Positions 17,727 to 26,925 of a stretch of DNA of 64,000 bases are shown here, piece by piece. This DNA is from Nitrobacter sp. NHB1 (GTDB lineage Bacteria; Pseudomonadota; Alphaproteobacteria; Rhizobiales; Xanthobacteraceae). Location of the stretch: NCBI RefSeq assembly GCF_036964665.1, contig NZ_JBAMDA010000001.1, forward strand, positions 2,208,001-2,272,000. Direction: 5' to 3'. Numbering within the stretch: position 1 is the first letter of the stretch; each line of letters begins with the position of its first letter. A program made the translations under genes and the position numbers. The notes under the pieces were generated by a model. That model was given only the letters and a program-made list of their open reading frames with translations. It was not told the origin of the DNA and made no database searches.

Positions 17727-18905
17727 CTACCTGAACGTCTTGCGCGGGTCGAAGGCATCGCGCACGGCTTCGCCGATGAAAATCAAGAGCGACAGCATGA
17801 TCGCGAGCGCGAAAAATCCGGTGAACCCAAGCCACGGCGCCTGCACGTTGGCCTTGCCCTGCGCCAGCATTTCGCCGAGCGAGGGCGAGCCCGGCGGCAG
17901 CCCGAAGCCGAGGAAATCCAGTGCGGTCAGGGTCATCACCGACGACGACACGATGAACGGCAGGAACGTCATGGTCGCGACCATAGCGTTGGGCAGAAGA
18001 TGGCGGAACATGATGGTCGCGTTCGACACGCCGAGCGCCCGCGCCGCCGTGATGTATTCGAAGTTACGGCCGCGCAGGAATTCGGCGCGCACCAGACCGA
18101 CCAGCGAGACCCACGAGAACAGCAGCAGGATTCCGAGCAGCACGAAGAATCCCGGCACCAGCACCGACGACAGTATCAAGAGCAGATAGAGCGAGGGGAT
18201 CGCGGTCCAGACTTCGATGAAGCGCTGGAATCCGAGATCGATCCAGCCGCCGAAATATCCCTGCACGCCGCCGGCCGCGATGCCGATGATCGACGACACA
18301 ATGGTCAGGCAGAGTCCGAACAGGACCGAGATGCGGAATCCGTAAATCAGCCGCGCTACGACGTCGCGCCCCTGATCGTCGGTGCCGAGCCAGTTGTATT
18401 CGAGATCGCGACAACCTGTGAGGTGCTTTCTCTGCACCACATCCTTGCATTCAGCCTCGGTCAGAAGCCAGGTCGGTTTCGAGGGCGCCGGCGTCGGCAG
18501 ATCGAGGTTGTGGGTGTCGTAGGAATAGCGGATCAGCGGCCAGATGATGGTGCCGCCCTTCGCCGCGATCAGCTTCTGCAAATAGGGATCGCGATAGTCG
18601 GCGGCGGTCTGGAAGTCGCCGCCGAACGCGGTTTCCGGATAGGTCACGAATGCCGGAAAATAGAGATGCCCGTCGAAGCTGATCAGGAACGGCCGGTCGT
18701 TGGCGATCAATTCCGCAAACAGCGAAATGAAAAACAGGATCAGGAATATCCAGAGCGACCAGTAGCCGCGCCGGTTCGATTTGAAGCTCTGCCAGCGGCG
18801 ACGATTGAGCGGCGACAGGCGGAGCGGATGGCGCGCCGGCGGCACCGCTTCGCCCAGCGGCGAGACGGCTCCGGATTCGACGGGCTTTGGCGAAGTCACC
18901 GCCAT
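17727..18905 (-). CDS. yejE: Peptide ABC importer permease (YejE-like)
   Basis: A 392-residue inner-membrane permease. An N-terminal cytoplasmic segment leads to one span, then a large periplasmic loop (about 65-170) and a cluster of spans holding the BPD_transp_1 EAA motif (EYITAARALGVSNATIMFRH). The ATG at 18905 overlaps the yejB stop codon (TGATG), showing coupling; a longer start further upstream would lie within yejB. It is six bases before yejF. Confidence 0.93.
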   Translation of the reverse strand: MAVTSPKPVESGAVSPLGEAVPPARHPLRLSPLNRRRWQSFKSNRRGYWSLWIFLILFFISLFAELIANDRPFLISFDGHLYFPAFVTYPETAFGGDFQTAADYRDPYLQKLIAAKGGTIIWPLIRYSYDTHNLDLPTPAPSKPTWLLTEAECKDVVQRKHLTGCRDLEYNWLGTDDQGRDVVARLIYGFRISVLFGLCLTIVSSIIGIAAGGVQGYFGGWIDLGFQRFIEVWTAIPSLYLLLILSSVLVPGFFVLLGILLLFSWVSLVGLVRAEFLRGRNFEYITAARALGVSNATIMFRHLLPNAMVATMTFLPFIVSSSVMTLTALDFLGFGLPPGSPSLGEMLAQGKANVQAPWLGFTGFFALAIMLSLLIFIGEAVRDAFDPRKTFR

Positions 18906-20014
18906 CAGACTTCCCGCGCCTCGAAGTCGATCCGCGGATCGATCCACATGTAGGTCAGATCGGAGATCAGGTTGATCGCAAGCCCGACCAGCGAAAAGAT
19001 GAACAGCGTGCCGAACACCACCGGATAGTCGCGATTGAGCACGCTCTCAAACCCCAAAAGGCCGAGCCCGTCGAGCGAAAAGATGGTTTCGATCAAAAGC
19101 GAGCCTGAAAAGAAGGCGTGAACGAACGCGCCGGGAAAACCGGCGATAACGATCAACATGGCGTTGCGGAACACGTGATTGTAAAGCACCTGCCGCTCGC
19201 TACAGCCCTTGGCGCGCGCCGTAATCACATATTGCTTACGGATTTCGTCGAGGAACGAGTTCTTGGTCAGCAGCGTCATCGTGGCGAAGGCACCCAGCGC
19301 CATCGAGATGATAGGCAGCGTGAGGTGCCAGAAATAATCGAGGATTTTCCAGTACCAGGGGAACTGGCTCCAGCCGTCCGACGTCAATCCGCGCAAAGGA
19401 AAGATGCTGAAGAACGATCCTCCGGCAAACAGGATAATGAGCAGGATCGCGAACAGAAAGCCGGGGATCGCAAAGCCGACGATAATCACCGCCGAGGTCC
19501 AGGTGTCGAAGCGCGATCCGTCCTTGACCGCTTTGCGGATTCCGAGCGGAATCGAAATCAGGTAGGTCAAAAGCGTCATCCAGATGCCGAGCGACATCGA
19601 GACCGGCAGCTTTTCCTTGATGAGCTGGATCACGGTGGTGTCGCGGAAGTAGCTCTTGCCGAAATCGAAGCGGGAGAAATTCCACACCATCAGCAGAAAG
19701 CGTTCCGGCGCCGGTTTGTCGAAGCCGAACTGCTTTTCAAGACTCTTGATGAAGGCGGGATCGAGTCCCTGGGCGCCGCGATACTTCGAATTGATGGCGT
19801 CGGACGACGCTCCGACCTGGCCGCGCGCGCCGAAATCGCCGCCGGACGATCCGGAAATGCGCGACATCGCGCCGGTGTCCGCACCGCTCAGTTGCGCGAT
19901 CACCCGCTCGACCGGACCGCCGGGCGCGAACTGCACCACGACGAACGACACGAACAGGATGCCCAGCAATGTGGGAATCATCAGCAGAATGCGGCGGGCG
20001 ATATATGCGCTCAT
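18905..20014 (-). CDS. yejB: Peptide ABC importer permease (YejB-like)
   Basis: A 369-residue permease beginning MSAYIARRILLMIPTLLG, the typical first span of DppB/YejB proteins. A long periplasmic insert (about 55-140) is a YejB trait. The EAA loop is QYVITARAKGCSERQVLYNH near residue 265. ATG at 20014 starts two bases after the stop of the binding-protein gene, so the 16 extra in-frame codons upstream are rejected. It pairs with YejE. Confidence 0.93.
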   Translation of the reverse strand: MSAYIARRILLMIPTLLGILFVSFVVVQFAPGGPVERVIAQLSGADTGAMSRISGSSGGDFGARGQVGASSDAINSKYRGAQGLDPAFIKSLEKQFGFDKPAPERFLLMVWNFSRFDFGKSYFRDTTVIQLIKEKLPVSMSLGIWMTLLTYLISIPLGIRKAVKDGSRFDTWTSAVIIVGFAIPGFLFAILLIILFAGGSFFSIFPLRGLTSDGWSQFPWYWKILDYFWHLTLPIISMALGAFATMTLLTKNSFLDEIRKQYVITARAKGCSERQVLYNHVFRNAMLIVIAGFPGAFVHAFFSGSLLIETIFSLDGLGLLGFESVLNRDYPVVFGTLFIFSLVGLAINLISDLTYMWIDPRIDFEAREV

Positions 20015-20016
20015 GC

Positions 20017-21903
20017 CTATTTTGCCTGCCCGGACGATACCGGTTTGGCCGGCGCCGACCACCAGATGTCAGGCGCCATCACGCCGAGATATTTCGGCAA
20101 GCGCGGCGGATGTCCGAACACATCCCAATAGGCCAGCCGGTGCACGTTCGAATACCATTGCGGCACCCAGTAACGGCCGGCGCGAATGACGCGGTCCAGC
20201 GCGCGCGCGGCGAACACGAGCCTGGCGCGGGTATCGGCGGCGATCACCTGCTCCACCAGGGAGTCGACCGCGGGATCCGAAATGCCGGCGAGGTTGTTCG
20301 ATCCCTTGGTCCTTGCTGCCTGCGACGAAAAGAACGGCCGCAGCGAATCGCCCGGAACGGTCGAGAAGCCGAAACGTTCGATCACCATGTCGAAATCGAA
20401 ATCGTCGCGCCGTGCCCTCGCCTGCACGGGATCGACCAGCCGCAGCGTCGCCTCGATGCCGAGCGTCCCGAGATTCTTGATGTAGGGCATATGATGGGCC
20501 TGGAACGCCGGCTCATCGAGCAGGAACTCGACGCGAAAGACCTCGCCCCGCGGCGTCATCCGCTTGCCATCCTTGATGGGAAAGCCCGCATCGCTGAGCA
20601 GTTGCACGGCCCTGCGCAACAGCTTGCGGTCCTGTCCCGAGCCGTCGGATACCGGCGGCACGAACGGCAGGCCGAACACCTCGTCCGGCACCTTGCCGCG
20701 GAACGGCTCCAGCAACGCCGCTTCCTCCGGCGACGGCAGGCCGCTCGCCATCAGGTCGGAATTCTGGAACGGCGACACCGTCCGCACGTAGGCGCCGTAC
20801 ATGATGCTCTTGTTGGTCCACTCGAAATCGAAGGCGCAGTCGAGCGCCTCGCGAACGCGCGGATCCCTAAACTTGTCGCGGCGGGTATTGATGAACCAGC
20901 CCTGCGCGCCGGACGGCGTCTCGTCGGGTAACTTCTCGCGCTTGACGCGGCCCTCGGTCATCGCCGGAAAATCGTAGCGGGTATTCCAGATGCGGGAGGT
21001 GAATTCCTCGCGGTACAGGTAGCTGTGGCCGGTGAAGCCTTCAAAAGCCACGTCGCGATCGCGATAAAAATCGAACCGCACCGTATCGAAATTGTAAGCA
21101 CCGCGGCAGACCGGAAGGTCGGCGCCCCACCAGTCCTTGACCCGGTCGAACTCGATGAAACGGTTCGACTCGAACCGGCCGACCTTGTACGGCCCGCTGC
21201 CGAGCGGGACGTCGAGCGTCGATTCCTCGAACGGATGCGAAGTGTAATAGGACCGCGAAAAGATCGGCAGGCCGGCGATGAACGGCGGCACGTCGCGTCC
21301 GCGCTTGGCTGCGAAGGTCACGATCAGCGTCGCGTCGTCGGGTGCTTCCGCGCTCACCATGTCGCGCATCTGCTGCGTGATCAGGGGATGCCCCTTGGTC
21401 TTCAAGACCATCAGAGAGAACGCGGCATCGCGCGCGGTCAGTTTTTGCCCGTCATGAAACCGCATCTCCGGCCGCATCGCGAAGCGGTAGGTCAGTCCGT
21501 CGGCCGAGATGCGCACCGACTTCGCGGCCAGTCCATACATCGCATCGGGCTCGTCGCCGGCCCGCGCCATCAGCGACGTGAACGTCATGCCCATGCCCTG
21601 CGCGCCGTCGCCCTTCAAAATAAAGGCATTGAGCGAATTGAAGGTCTGGAACGATTGATTGAAGGCGCGGCTCGACGGAATGGTCGAAAACAGGCCGCCT
21701 TTCGGCGCGTCAACATTGACGTAGTCGAAGTGATGGAAATCGGCCGGATATTTCAGGTCGCCGAACGCCGACATGCCATGAGATTCACCTTGGGATTCGG
21801 TCTCCGCGCCGGCCGCGGGTGTAGCGATAGCCGGCCGGAACCAGGCCACGCCCGCCGCACCGATTCCGAGACCGATCACCTGCCGGCGGCTGGGCTGGCT
21901 CAT
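20017..21903 (-). CDS. yejA: Extracellular peptide-binding protein 2 (YejA-like)
   Basis: A 628-residue SBP_bac_5 family protein. ATG at 21903 has GGAG upstream and starts MSQPSRRQVIGLGIGAAGVA, a twin-arginine (Tat) signal peptide. The mature protein has YejA-like landmarks (GDLKYPADFHHFDYVN, DAPKGG). It captures peptides in the periplasm for YejBEF. It follows a paralogue by 14 bases; the two share the same domain but are clearly diverged, so the importer may accept two ligand sets. Confidence 0.92.
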   Translation of the reverse strand: MSQPSRRQVIGLGIGAAGVAWFRPAIATPAAGAETESQGESHGMSAFGDLKYPADFHHFDYVNVDAPKGGLFSTIPSSRAFNQSFQTFNSLNAFILKGDGAQGMGMTFTSLMARAGDEPDAMYGLAAKSVRISADGLTYRFAMRPEMRFHDGQKLTARDAAFSLMVLKTKGHPLITQQMRDMVSAEAPDDATLIVTFAAKRGRDVPPFIAGLPIFSRSYYTSHPFEESTLDVPLGSGPYKVGRFESNRFIEFDRVKDWWGADLPVCRGAYNFDTVRFDFYRDRDVAFEGFTGHSYLYREEFTSRIWNTRYDFPAMTEGRVKREKLPDETPSGAQGWFINTRRDKFRDPRVREALDCAFDFEWTNKSIMYGAYVRTVSPFQNSDLMASGLPSPEEAALLEPFRGKVPDEVFGLPFVPPVSDGSGQDRKLLRRAVQLLSDAGFPIKDGKRMTPRGEVFRVEFLLDEPAFQAHHMPYIKNLGTLGIEATLRLVDPVQARARRDDFDFDMVIERFGFSTVPGDSLRPFFSSQAARTKGSNNLAGISDPAVDSLVEQVIAADTRARLVFAARALDRVIRAGRYWVPQWYSNVHRLAYWDVFGHPPRLPKYLGVMAPDIWWSAPAKPVSSGQAK

Positions 21904-21917
21904 CCGCGCGAAACTCC

Positions 21918-23900
21918 TCAAGATCGATTGCCGACCTTGGCCGCTTTGCCGGCATCGTACCACCACAGCGCCGGGAAGGCCGAAAGACCGTACTTCGGCA
22001 TCTCGGCCGGCCGGCCGAAGCGATCCCATCGCGCCGTGCGCACTTTCGAATAAGTCCACTGCGGCACGACATAGTTATTCCACAAAAGAACCCGGTCGAG
22101 CGCGTGGGTAGCTGCGACGAGATCGGCGCGGTCCGTGGCGAAGATCACGCGCTCGATCAGCTTGTCGACGGCGGGATTCTTGATGCCGACGATGTTGCGC
22201 GAGCCGGGCATGTCCGCCGCGCGCGAGCCCCAGAACTCGCGCTGCTCGTTGCCGGGCGACAGCGATTCGCCCCAGGAAGCTACGACCATGTCGAAGTCCC
22301 AGGTGCGCAGCCGGTTCTCGTATTGCGTCGAATCAATGGTGCGGATGCTGACGGTGATCCCCATGCGCTCCAGCGATGGCTTGTAGGACAGCAGGACGCG
22401 TTCGAAGTTCGGATCTTCCGTCAGCAATTCGATCTCGAACGGCGCGCCGGTCTTGCCGTCAACCTGCTTGCCGCCACGCACCTCGTATCCCGCCTCCTTC
22501 AGGAGCTTCATGCCCTCGCGCAGGTTGGCGCGAACCGCCTGTGAACTGCCGCCGACCGGATTGCTGTAGGGTGTCGTGAACACCTCGGGCGGAATTTCGG
22601 CGCGAACGGGTTCGAGGATCTCAAGCTCCCTGCCCCCCGGCAGACCGCTCGATGCCAGTTCGGTGCCCTCGAAATAGCTCGCGATGCGCTTGTATTGCCC
22701 GAAGAACAGTTGCTGGTTCATGGTCTCGAAATCGAACGCGAAGTTCAGCGCCCGCCGCACCCGCATATCCTTGAACTTGTCGCGGCGGATGTTCGGCGCG
22801 AACGCCTGCATCACGCCCGAACTGCGATTGGGAAATTCCTCCAGGACGACGCGGCCTTCCTTTACCGCCGGAAAATCGTAGGCCGTGGCCCAGTTCTTGG
22901 CGCTGTTTTCCGTGCGCCAGTCGACCTGGCCGCCCTTGAAGGCTTCGAGCGCGACGGTGCCGTCGCGAAAATAGTCGTAGCGCAATTCGTCGAAGTTGTT
23001 GCGGCCGACATTGAAGTTGGAATTCAGGCCCCAGTAATCCTTGACCCGCTCCAGCATGACCGATCGCGCCGCTTCAAAACTTTTGATCCTGTAGGCAGCG
23101 CTGCCGAGCGGCGGCTCCAGCGTGGTCGCGGAAATGTCGCGCCTTTTGCCTGCATCATCGGCGCCTTCCCACCAGTGTTTCGGAAGCACCATCAGTTGTC
23201 CGACGATCTGCGGCAGTTCGCGGTTTCCCGGCGCATCGAAGGTGAAGGTGACGTCGCGCTCGCCGGTCTTTTCGGCCTTGACCACATGACGATAGTAAGC
23301 CGCGTATTGGGGGTGATACTTCTTGAACGAATTAAGCGAGAAAATCACGTCGTCCGGCGTTACCGGCTTGCCGTCGTGCCATCTCGCTTCCTTGCGCAGC
23401 CGGTAGACCACGAAGGAGAAGTCGTCGGGATAAGCGACCGACTCCGCGAGCGCGCCGTACTCCGTTGAAACCTCGTCCAGCGAGGGCATCGTCAGCGATT
23501 CGTAGATCAGCCCGACTGCCAATGCGATCGAGCCCTTCACGCCCGACACGACCGGGTTGAAATTGTCGAAGGTGCCAAGCCCGATCTGCCGCACCGCGCC
23601 ACCTTTGGGCGCGTCCGGATTGACATAGTCGAAATGCTTGAAGCCTTCCGGATATTTCACATCGCCGAACAACGAAAGCCCATGCCGCCACTTGAGATCG
23701 GTCGGCCCGGCCTGCGCACGAGCCGCCTCAATGGATGAAGCTCCGGTCAGGACTTTGATCGCGGGAGCGGCTGCGATCAGGGCTCCGCCATGAAGGAGAC
23801 GTCGTCGGGTGAAGGCCAATGCGGGTTTCCTGCGAGCTGTCGGTCGACGGACTAGCGCACGATCCGCCAAAGTGTGAGCGGTTTGGCGGATCATGCGCAT
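21918..23900 (-). CDS. Extracellular peptide-binding protein 1 (YejA-like)
   Basis: A 660-residue SBP_bac_5 protein and the first gene of the yej operon. The N-terminus carries TRRRLLHGGALIAAA, a Tat signal after a basic leader of about 50 residues. The mature part has GDVKYPEGFKHFDYVNPDAP, matching its neighbour. Two close ATGs (23900, 23894) are possible and neither has a clear ribosome site. A still earlier start would read through a dispersed repeat (23911-23965) and is rejected. Role as for the next gene. Confidence 0.88.
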   Translation of the reverse strand: MRMIRQTAHTLADRALVRRPTARRKPALAFTRRRLLHGGALIAAAPAIKVLTGASSIEAARAQAGPTDLKWRHGLSLFGDVKYPEGFKHFDYVNPDAPKGGAVRQIGLGTFDNFNPVVSGVKGSIALAVGLIYESLTMPSLDEVSTEYGALAESVAYPDDFSFVVYRLRKEARWHDGKPVTPDDVIFSLNSFKKYHPQYAAYYRHVVKAEKTGERDVTFTFDAPGNRELPQIVGQLMVLPKHWWEGADDAGKRRDISATTLEPPLGSAAYRIKSFEAARSVMLERVKDYWGLNSNFNVGRNNFDELRYDYFRDGTVALEAFKGGQVDWRTENSAKNWATAYDFPAVKEGRVVLEEFPNRSSGVMQAFAPNIRRDKFKDMRVRRALNFAFDFETMNQQLFFGQYKRIASYFEGTELASSGLPGGRELEILEPVRAEIPPEVFTTPYSNPVGGSSQAVRANLREGMKLLKEAGYEVRGGKQVDGKTGAPFEIELLTEDPNFERVLLSYKPSLERMGITVSIRTIDSTQYENRLRTWDFDMVVASWGESLSPGNEQREFWGSRAADMPGSRNIVGIKNPAVDKLIERVIFATDRADLVAATHALDRVLLWNNYVVPQWTYSKVRTARWDRFGRPAEMPKYGLSAFPALWWYDAGKAAKVGNRS

Positions 23901-23910
23901 TTTCAGTATC

Positions 23911-23965
23911 TTAGAGCGCGATCGGACGCAAAACCGGAACCCGCTTTTGCTGATCGCGCTCCAAC
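23911..23965. repeat. Dispersed palindromic repeat upstream of the yej operon
   Basis: An inverted repeat with ends TTAGAGCGCGATC and GATCGCGCTCCAA around a core AAAACCGGAACCCGCTTTTG. It resembles the GAGCATGATC...GATCATGCTC element at 50519-50590. It lies in the promoter region of the first peptide-binding gene. Confidence 0.65.
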
Positions 23966-24119
23966 AATGCAACACGAAGCAGTGTTTCGGCCGATTATGT
24001 CGGTTTTTCGGGATGACGCCACCCCACCTCCCGCACTTGTGCGGTGAAACGCCCGGATAATCGGAGGGTTGGCTGGCGAGGTGACCGGCCGGGAAAATCC
24101 TGGTCGCGAACCGGCAGCC

Positions 24120-24142
24120 GTCCTCGGGTCAAGCCCGAGGAC
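24120..24142. repeat. Perfect 9-bp hairpin downstream of the cytochrome gene
   Basis: GTCCTCGGG / CCCGAGGAC around a five-base loop. There is no T-run on either side, so it is more likely a repeat hairpin that stabilises mRNA ends than an intrinsic terminator. Confidence 0.55.
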
Positions 24143-24164
24143 ATGCTCCGCTCGAAAGCCCGCG

Positions 24165-24713
24165 CTACTTCGAGGCAGCCGGCAGCGGCAGCGGCTTGTC
24201 GGAGTTCTTGTTCAGATAGGCAATGATGTCGGCACGCTCGCTGTCCTTCGGCAGGCCAGCAAAGGTCATGGCAGTGCCGGGGATGTATTCCCTCGGGTTG
24301 GTGAGGAACTTGTTCAGTTCGTCGAAGGTCCAGGTGCCGCCCTTGGCCTTCATGGCCGCCGAGAAGTTGAACCCGCGGCCCTGGCCGCGCGGCTCGCCGA
24401 CGATGCCGTAGAGATTCGGACCCACACGGTTCGGTCCGCCCTTCTCGAAGGTATGGCAGACGGCGCACTTCTTGGTCGCGGCGGCGCCCTCCTCGGCCGA
24501 TGCGGTTTGCAGCAGCTTTCCGATCGGAACCTCCGCCGCCGGCTTGGCTTCCTTGGCAGCCGCAGCCGGTTCTTGCTTGACGTCAATTTTGAAACCCGGC
24601 TTCGCCGGCACCACCGGCGCGAAAATCGCGCGGGCGGCGAAATTCATGACCAGCAGAACGATGCAAGTGCCCAGGAGCACACCGAGAAATTTATTGATAG
24701 CGGAGGAGTCCAT
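24165..24713 (-). CDS. cycM: Membrane-anchored c-type cytochrome (CycM-like)
   Basis: A 182-residue protein with an uncleaved N-terminal anchor (residues 8-30), a flexible Ala/Lys/Pro linker (45-62) and a class I cytochrome c domain. The haem site is CAVCH at 83-87, and the likely Met ligand is in GTAMTFAGLP. It fits the CycM/c552 type that carries electrons to an aa3 oxidase in Bradyrhizobium. It is monocistronic; its 5' leader has three near-identical short repeats (24720-24778). Confidence 0.9.
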   Translation of the reverse strand: MDSSAINKFLGVLLGTCIVLLVMNFAARAIFAPVVPAKPGFKIDVKQEPAAAAKEAKPAAEVPIGKLLQTASAEEGAAATKKCAVCHTFEKGGPNRVGPNLYGIVGEPRGQGRGFNFSAAMKAKGGTWTFDELNKFLTNPREYIPGTAMTFAGLPKDSERADIIAYLNKNSDKPLPLPAASK

Positions 24714-24719
24714 TTTCGG

Positions 24720-24778
24720 TCAGGCTCCAAGTGCTTGTCAGGCTCCAAGTCCTTAAATCAGGCTTCAAGTCCTTGAAA
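24720..24778. repeat. Three tandem 18-21 bp repeats in the cytochrome gene leader
   Basis: Units begin TCAGGCTCCAAGTGCTTG, TCAGGCTCCAAGTCCTTAAA and TCAGGCTTCAAGTCCTTGAA, head to tail. On the transcribed (minus) strand two of the three units contain TTGGAGCCTGA, a Shine-Dalgarno-like GGAG. The array ends seven bases before the cytochrome start codon. Confidence 0.75.
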
Positions 24779-24959
24779 GTCGACTGTAAGACCGGCTGAA
24801 CGACCACGGAATGCCACCGCAGCCACTGGCCGGATCGCGGGAGGCGGCGGGACGAGATAACGGTTTGCCCCTGCCCTGACAACCCGTATAAACGCCGCGC
24901 CCCTTGAAAAACCGCGTCAATTCCCGATCACTTTCTCCGGGCCGTGGACTTTCCGACCG

Positions 24960-25712
24960 ATGACCGAGACCCGCACGCTGGTGCTGATTCCGGCCCGCAT
25001 GGCCGCGACCCGGCTGCCCGGGAAACCGCTGCTGGATATCGGCGGTCTGCCGATGGTGGTCCATGTCCTGCGGCGGGCCGAGACCGCCGGCATCGGCCGC
25101 GTCGCCGTCGCCACCGACACTCCCGAGATCGCGGCCGCCGTGACGGCCCATGGCGGCGAAGCGATCATGACGCGCGCCGATCACCCCTCCGGATCCGACC
25201 GTGTTTTCGAGGCGCTCGACAGGCTCGACCCCGACGGCCGCGTTGAGACGATCGTCAACCTGCAGGGCGATTTTCCGACCATCCGCCCGGAGATTATCCG
25301 CGACGTGCTTAAGCCCCTGGCCGACCCCGCGGTCGATATCGCGACGCTGGCCGCCGAAATCCACACCGACGAGGAGGCCACCAACCCGAATGTCGTCAAG
25401 GCCGTGGGATCGCCGGTGGGCGCGCGGCGGCTGCGCGCGCTTTACTTCACCCGCGCCACCGCGCCGCACGGCAACGGCCCGCGCTACCACCACATCGGGC
25501 TTTACGCCTACCGCCGCAAAGCGCTGCAACGCTTCGTCGAACTGCCGCCCTCGCCTCTGGAGCAGCAGGAAAGGCTCGAGCAGTTGCGGGCGCTGGAAGG
25601 CGGAATGCGGATCGACATCATGATCGTGGACGACGTGCCGCGAGGCGTCGATACCGCGGCCGACCTCGAAACCGCCCGCCGCATAATCGCTAGCCAAAAA
25701 TCGACCGGCTGA
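24960..25712 (+). CDS. kdsB: 3-deoxy-manno-octulosonate cytidylyltransferase
   Basis: A 250-residue cytosolic enzyme that makes CMP-Kdo from CTP and Kdo for lipopolysaccharide core synthesis. N-terminal [18 protein letters not shown] is the nucleotide-binding signature; NLQGDFP (about 99-105) and [15 protein letters not shown] (about 179-193) are family motifs. Length matches the family. It is 11 bases before the prephenate dehydratase gene, a common pairing in this bacterial family. Confidence 0.95.
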   Translation: MTETRTLVLIPARMAATRLPGKPLLDIGGLPMVVHVLRRAETAGIGRVAVATDTPEIAAAVTAHGGEAIMTRADHPSGSDRVFEALDRLDPDGRVETIVNLQGDFPTIRPEIIRDVLKPLADPAVDIATLAAEIHTDEEATNPNVVKAVGSPVGARRLRALYFTRATAPHGNGPRYHHIGLYAYRRKALQRFVELPPSPLEQQERLEQLRALEGGMRIDIMIVDDVPRGVDTAADLETARRIIASQKSTG

Positions 25713-25723
25713 TAGAAGACCTG

Positions 25724-26584
25724 ATGACCAAGACCATGACAATCGCATTCCAGGGCGAGCCCGGGGCGAATTCCCACATCGCCATCGCCGAAGCCTATCC
25801 CGATGCCGAGCCGTTGCCGTGCGCGACCTTCGAGGATGCGCTCGCCGCGATCGCCTCGGGCGAAGCCGACCTCGGCATGATTCCGATCGAGAATTCGGTG
25901 GCTGGCCGCGTCGCCGACATTCACCACCTGCTGCCGCAGTCCGGATTGTTCATCGTCGGCGAATACTTCCTGCCGGTCCGGCATCAACTGATGGCGCCGC
26001 GTGGCGCAACGCTGGCCGACATCAAGACCGTCGAAAGTCACGTTCACGCGCTGGGGCAATGCCGCCGCATCATCCGCAAGCTCGGCATCAGGCCGATCAT
26101 CTCGGGCGATACCGCGGGCGCAGCCCGTATCGTCGCCGAACGCGGCGACAGGAGCTGTGCATCGATCGCCTCGCGCCTCGCCGCGCAAATCCACCATCTC
26201 GATATTCTCGCCGAAGACGTCGAGGACGAGGCCCACAACACCACGCGTTTCGTGGTGCTGGCGCGCGAGGCCAACTGGGCCAGACAGGGATCGGGACCAC
26301 TGGTCACCAGTTTCGTCTTCCGGGTGCGCAACCTGCCTGCCGCGCTCTACAAGGCCATGGGCGGCTTCGCCACCAACGGCGTCAACATGACAAAACTCGA
26401 AAGCTACATGGTCGACGGCAATTTTTTCGCGACGCAGTTCTATGCCGACGTCGAAGGCCACCCCGACGACCGCGGCCTCGCTTTTGCGCTGGAGGAACTG
26501 AACTTCTTCTCCAAGGAGTTTCGCATCGTCGGGGTCTATCCGGGCCACCCGTTCCGCGCCACCTTCTGCGAACAGGCGGACTGA
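25724..26584 (+). CDS. pheA: Prephenate dehydratase
   Basis: A 286-residue monofunctional enzyme converting prephenate to phenylpyruvate in phenylalanine synthesis. The N-terminal PDT domain has GEPGANSHIA and the conserved HNTTRFVVLAR region. A C-terminal ACT domain (about 195-275, with LTKLESYM-like KLESYMVDGNFFATQFYAD) gives feedback control by phenylalanine. No chorismate mutase domain is fused. It follows kdsB closely and ends before a low-GC island. Confidence 0.94.
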   Translation: MTKTMTIAFQGEPGANSHIAIAEAYPDAEPLPCATFEDALAAIASGEADLGMIPIENSVAGRVADIHHLLPQSGLFIVGEYFLPVRHQLMAPRGATLADIKTVESHVHALGQCRRIIRKLGIRPIISGDTAGAARIVAERGDRSCASIASRLAAQIHHLDILAEDVEDEAHNTTRFVVLAREANWARQGSGPLVTSFVFRVRNLPAALYKAMGGFATNGVNMTKLESYMVDGNFFATQFYADVEGHPDDRGLAFALEELNFFSKEFRIVGVYPGHPFRATFCEQAD

Positions 26585-26921
26585 TCGCGGCTTCACGCGC
26601 TTTGTCGTCTACGAGTGTTGGGCAGTTCTATCATGTTTTTGAATGTCATGTATTTTTCCCAACGAGCACGAGTTTTATTTAATGGCTTAAAATCAATAAC
26701 TTACTAATAAAAAATACTGCCCACATTTCTAGAATTGCGGGCAATATAGCCCTACATACTAACAATATTGGGCTACTTCCCATCGCATCTTGTGCAGTTA
26801 ATGGGCTACATTCGTAGGAATGCCCGTTATTGAACTGCCCGGCCAACGAGGCGCCAGGCGCTCCCGAAGCCATCCCGATGCGGGAGGCGTTGAAGCAGAT
26901 GCAGGTGGAGTTTGACGAGTT
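26585..26921. other. Low-GC intergenic island between pheA and metF
   Basis: A 337-base gap. Its central part (about 26619-26840) is markedly AT-rich compared with the rest of the window and is bounded by imperfect inverted repeats: GGGCAGTTCTAT at 26620-26631 and ATTGAACTGCCC at 26829-26840. It holds several shorter GGGC/GCCC-anchored inverted repeats and no credible ORF. This looks like a small non-autonomous mobile sequence or foreign insert. Confidence 0.5.
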
Positions 26922-26925
26922 ATGA
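26842..26925 (+). pseudogene. 3' remnant of a gene formerly coupled to metF
   Basis: An open frame with no start, reading A-N-E-A-P-G then REALKQMQVEFDEL and stopping at TGA, which overlaps the metF ATG (ATGA). Most third positions are G or C, unlike the adjacent AT-rich island, and the amphipathic ending looks like a true protein C-terminus. The body of the gene is gone. In related genomes I recall an ArsR-type regulator/methyltransferase gene before metF; that identity is only a guess. Confidence 0.4.

Noticed and set aside
16176-18953. Plus-strand frame of about 925 codons opposite yejF/yejE
   Set aside because: Antisense shadow; no domain or membrane pattern.
24720-24778. Possible mini CRISPR array
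   Set aside because: Three directly abutting, imperfect units with no spacers, and no cas genes.
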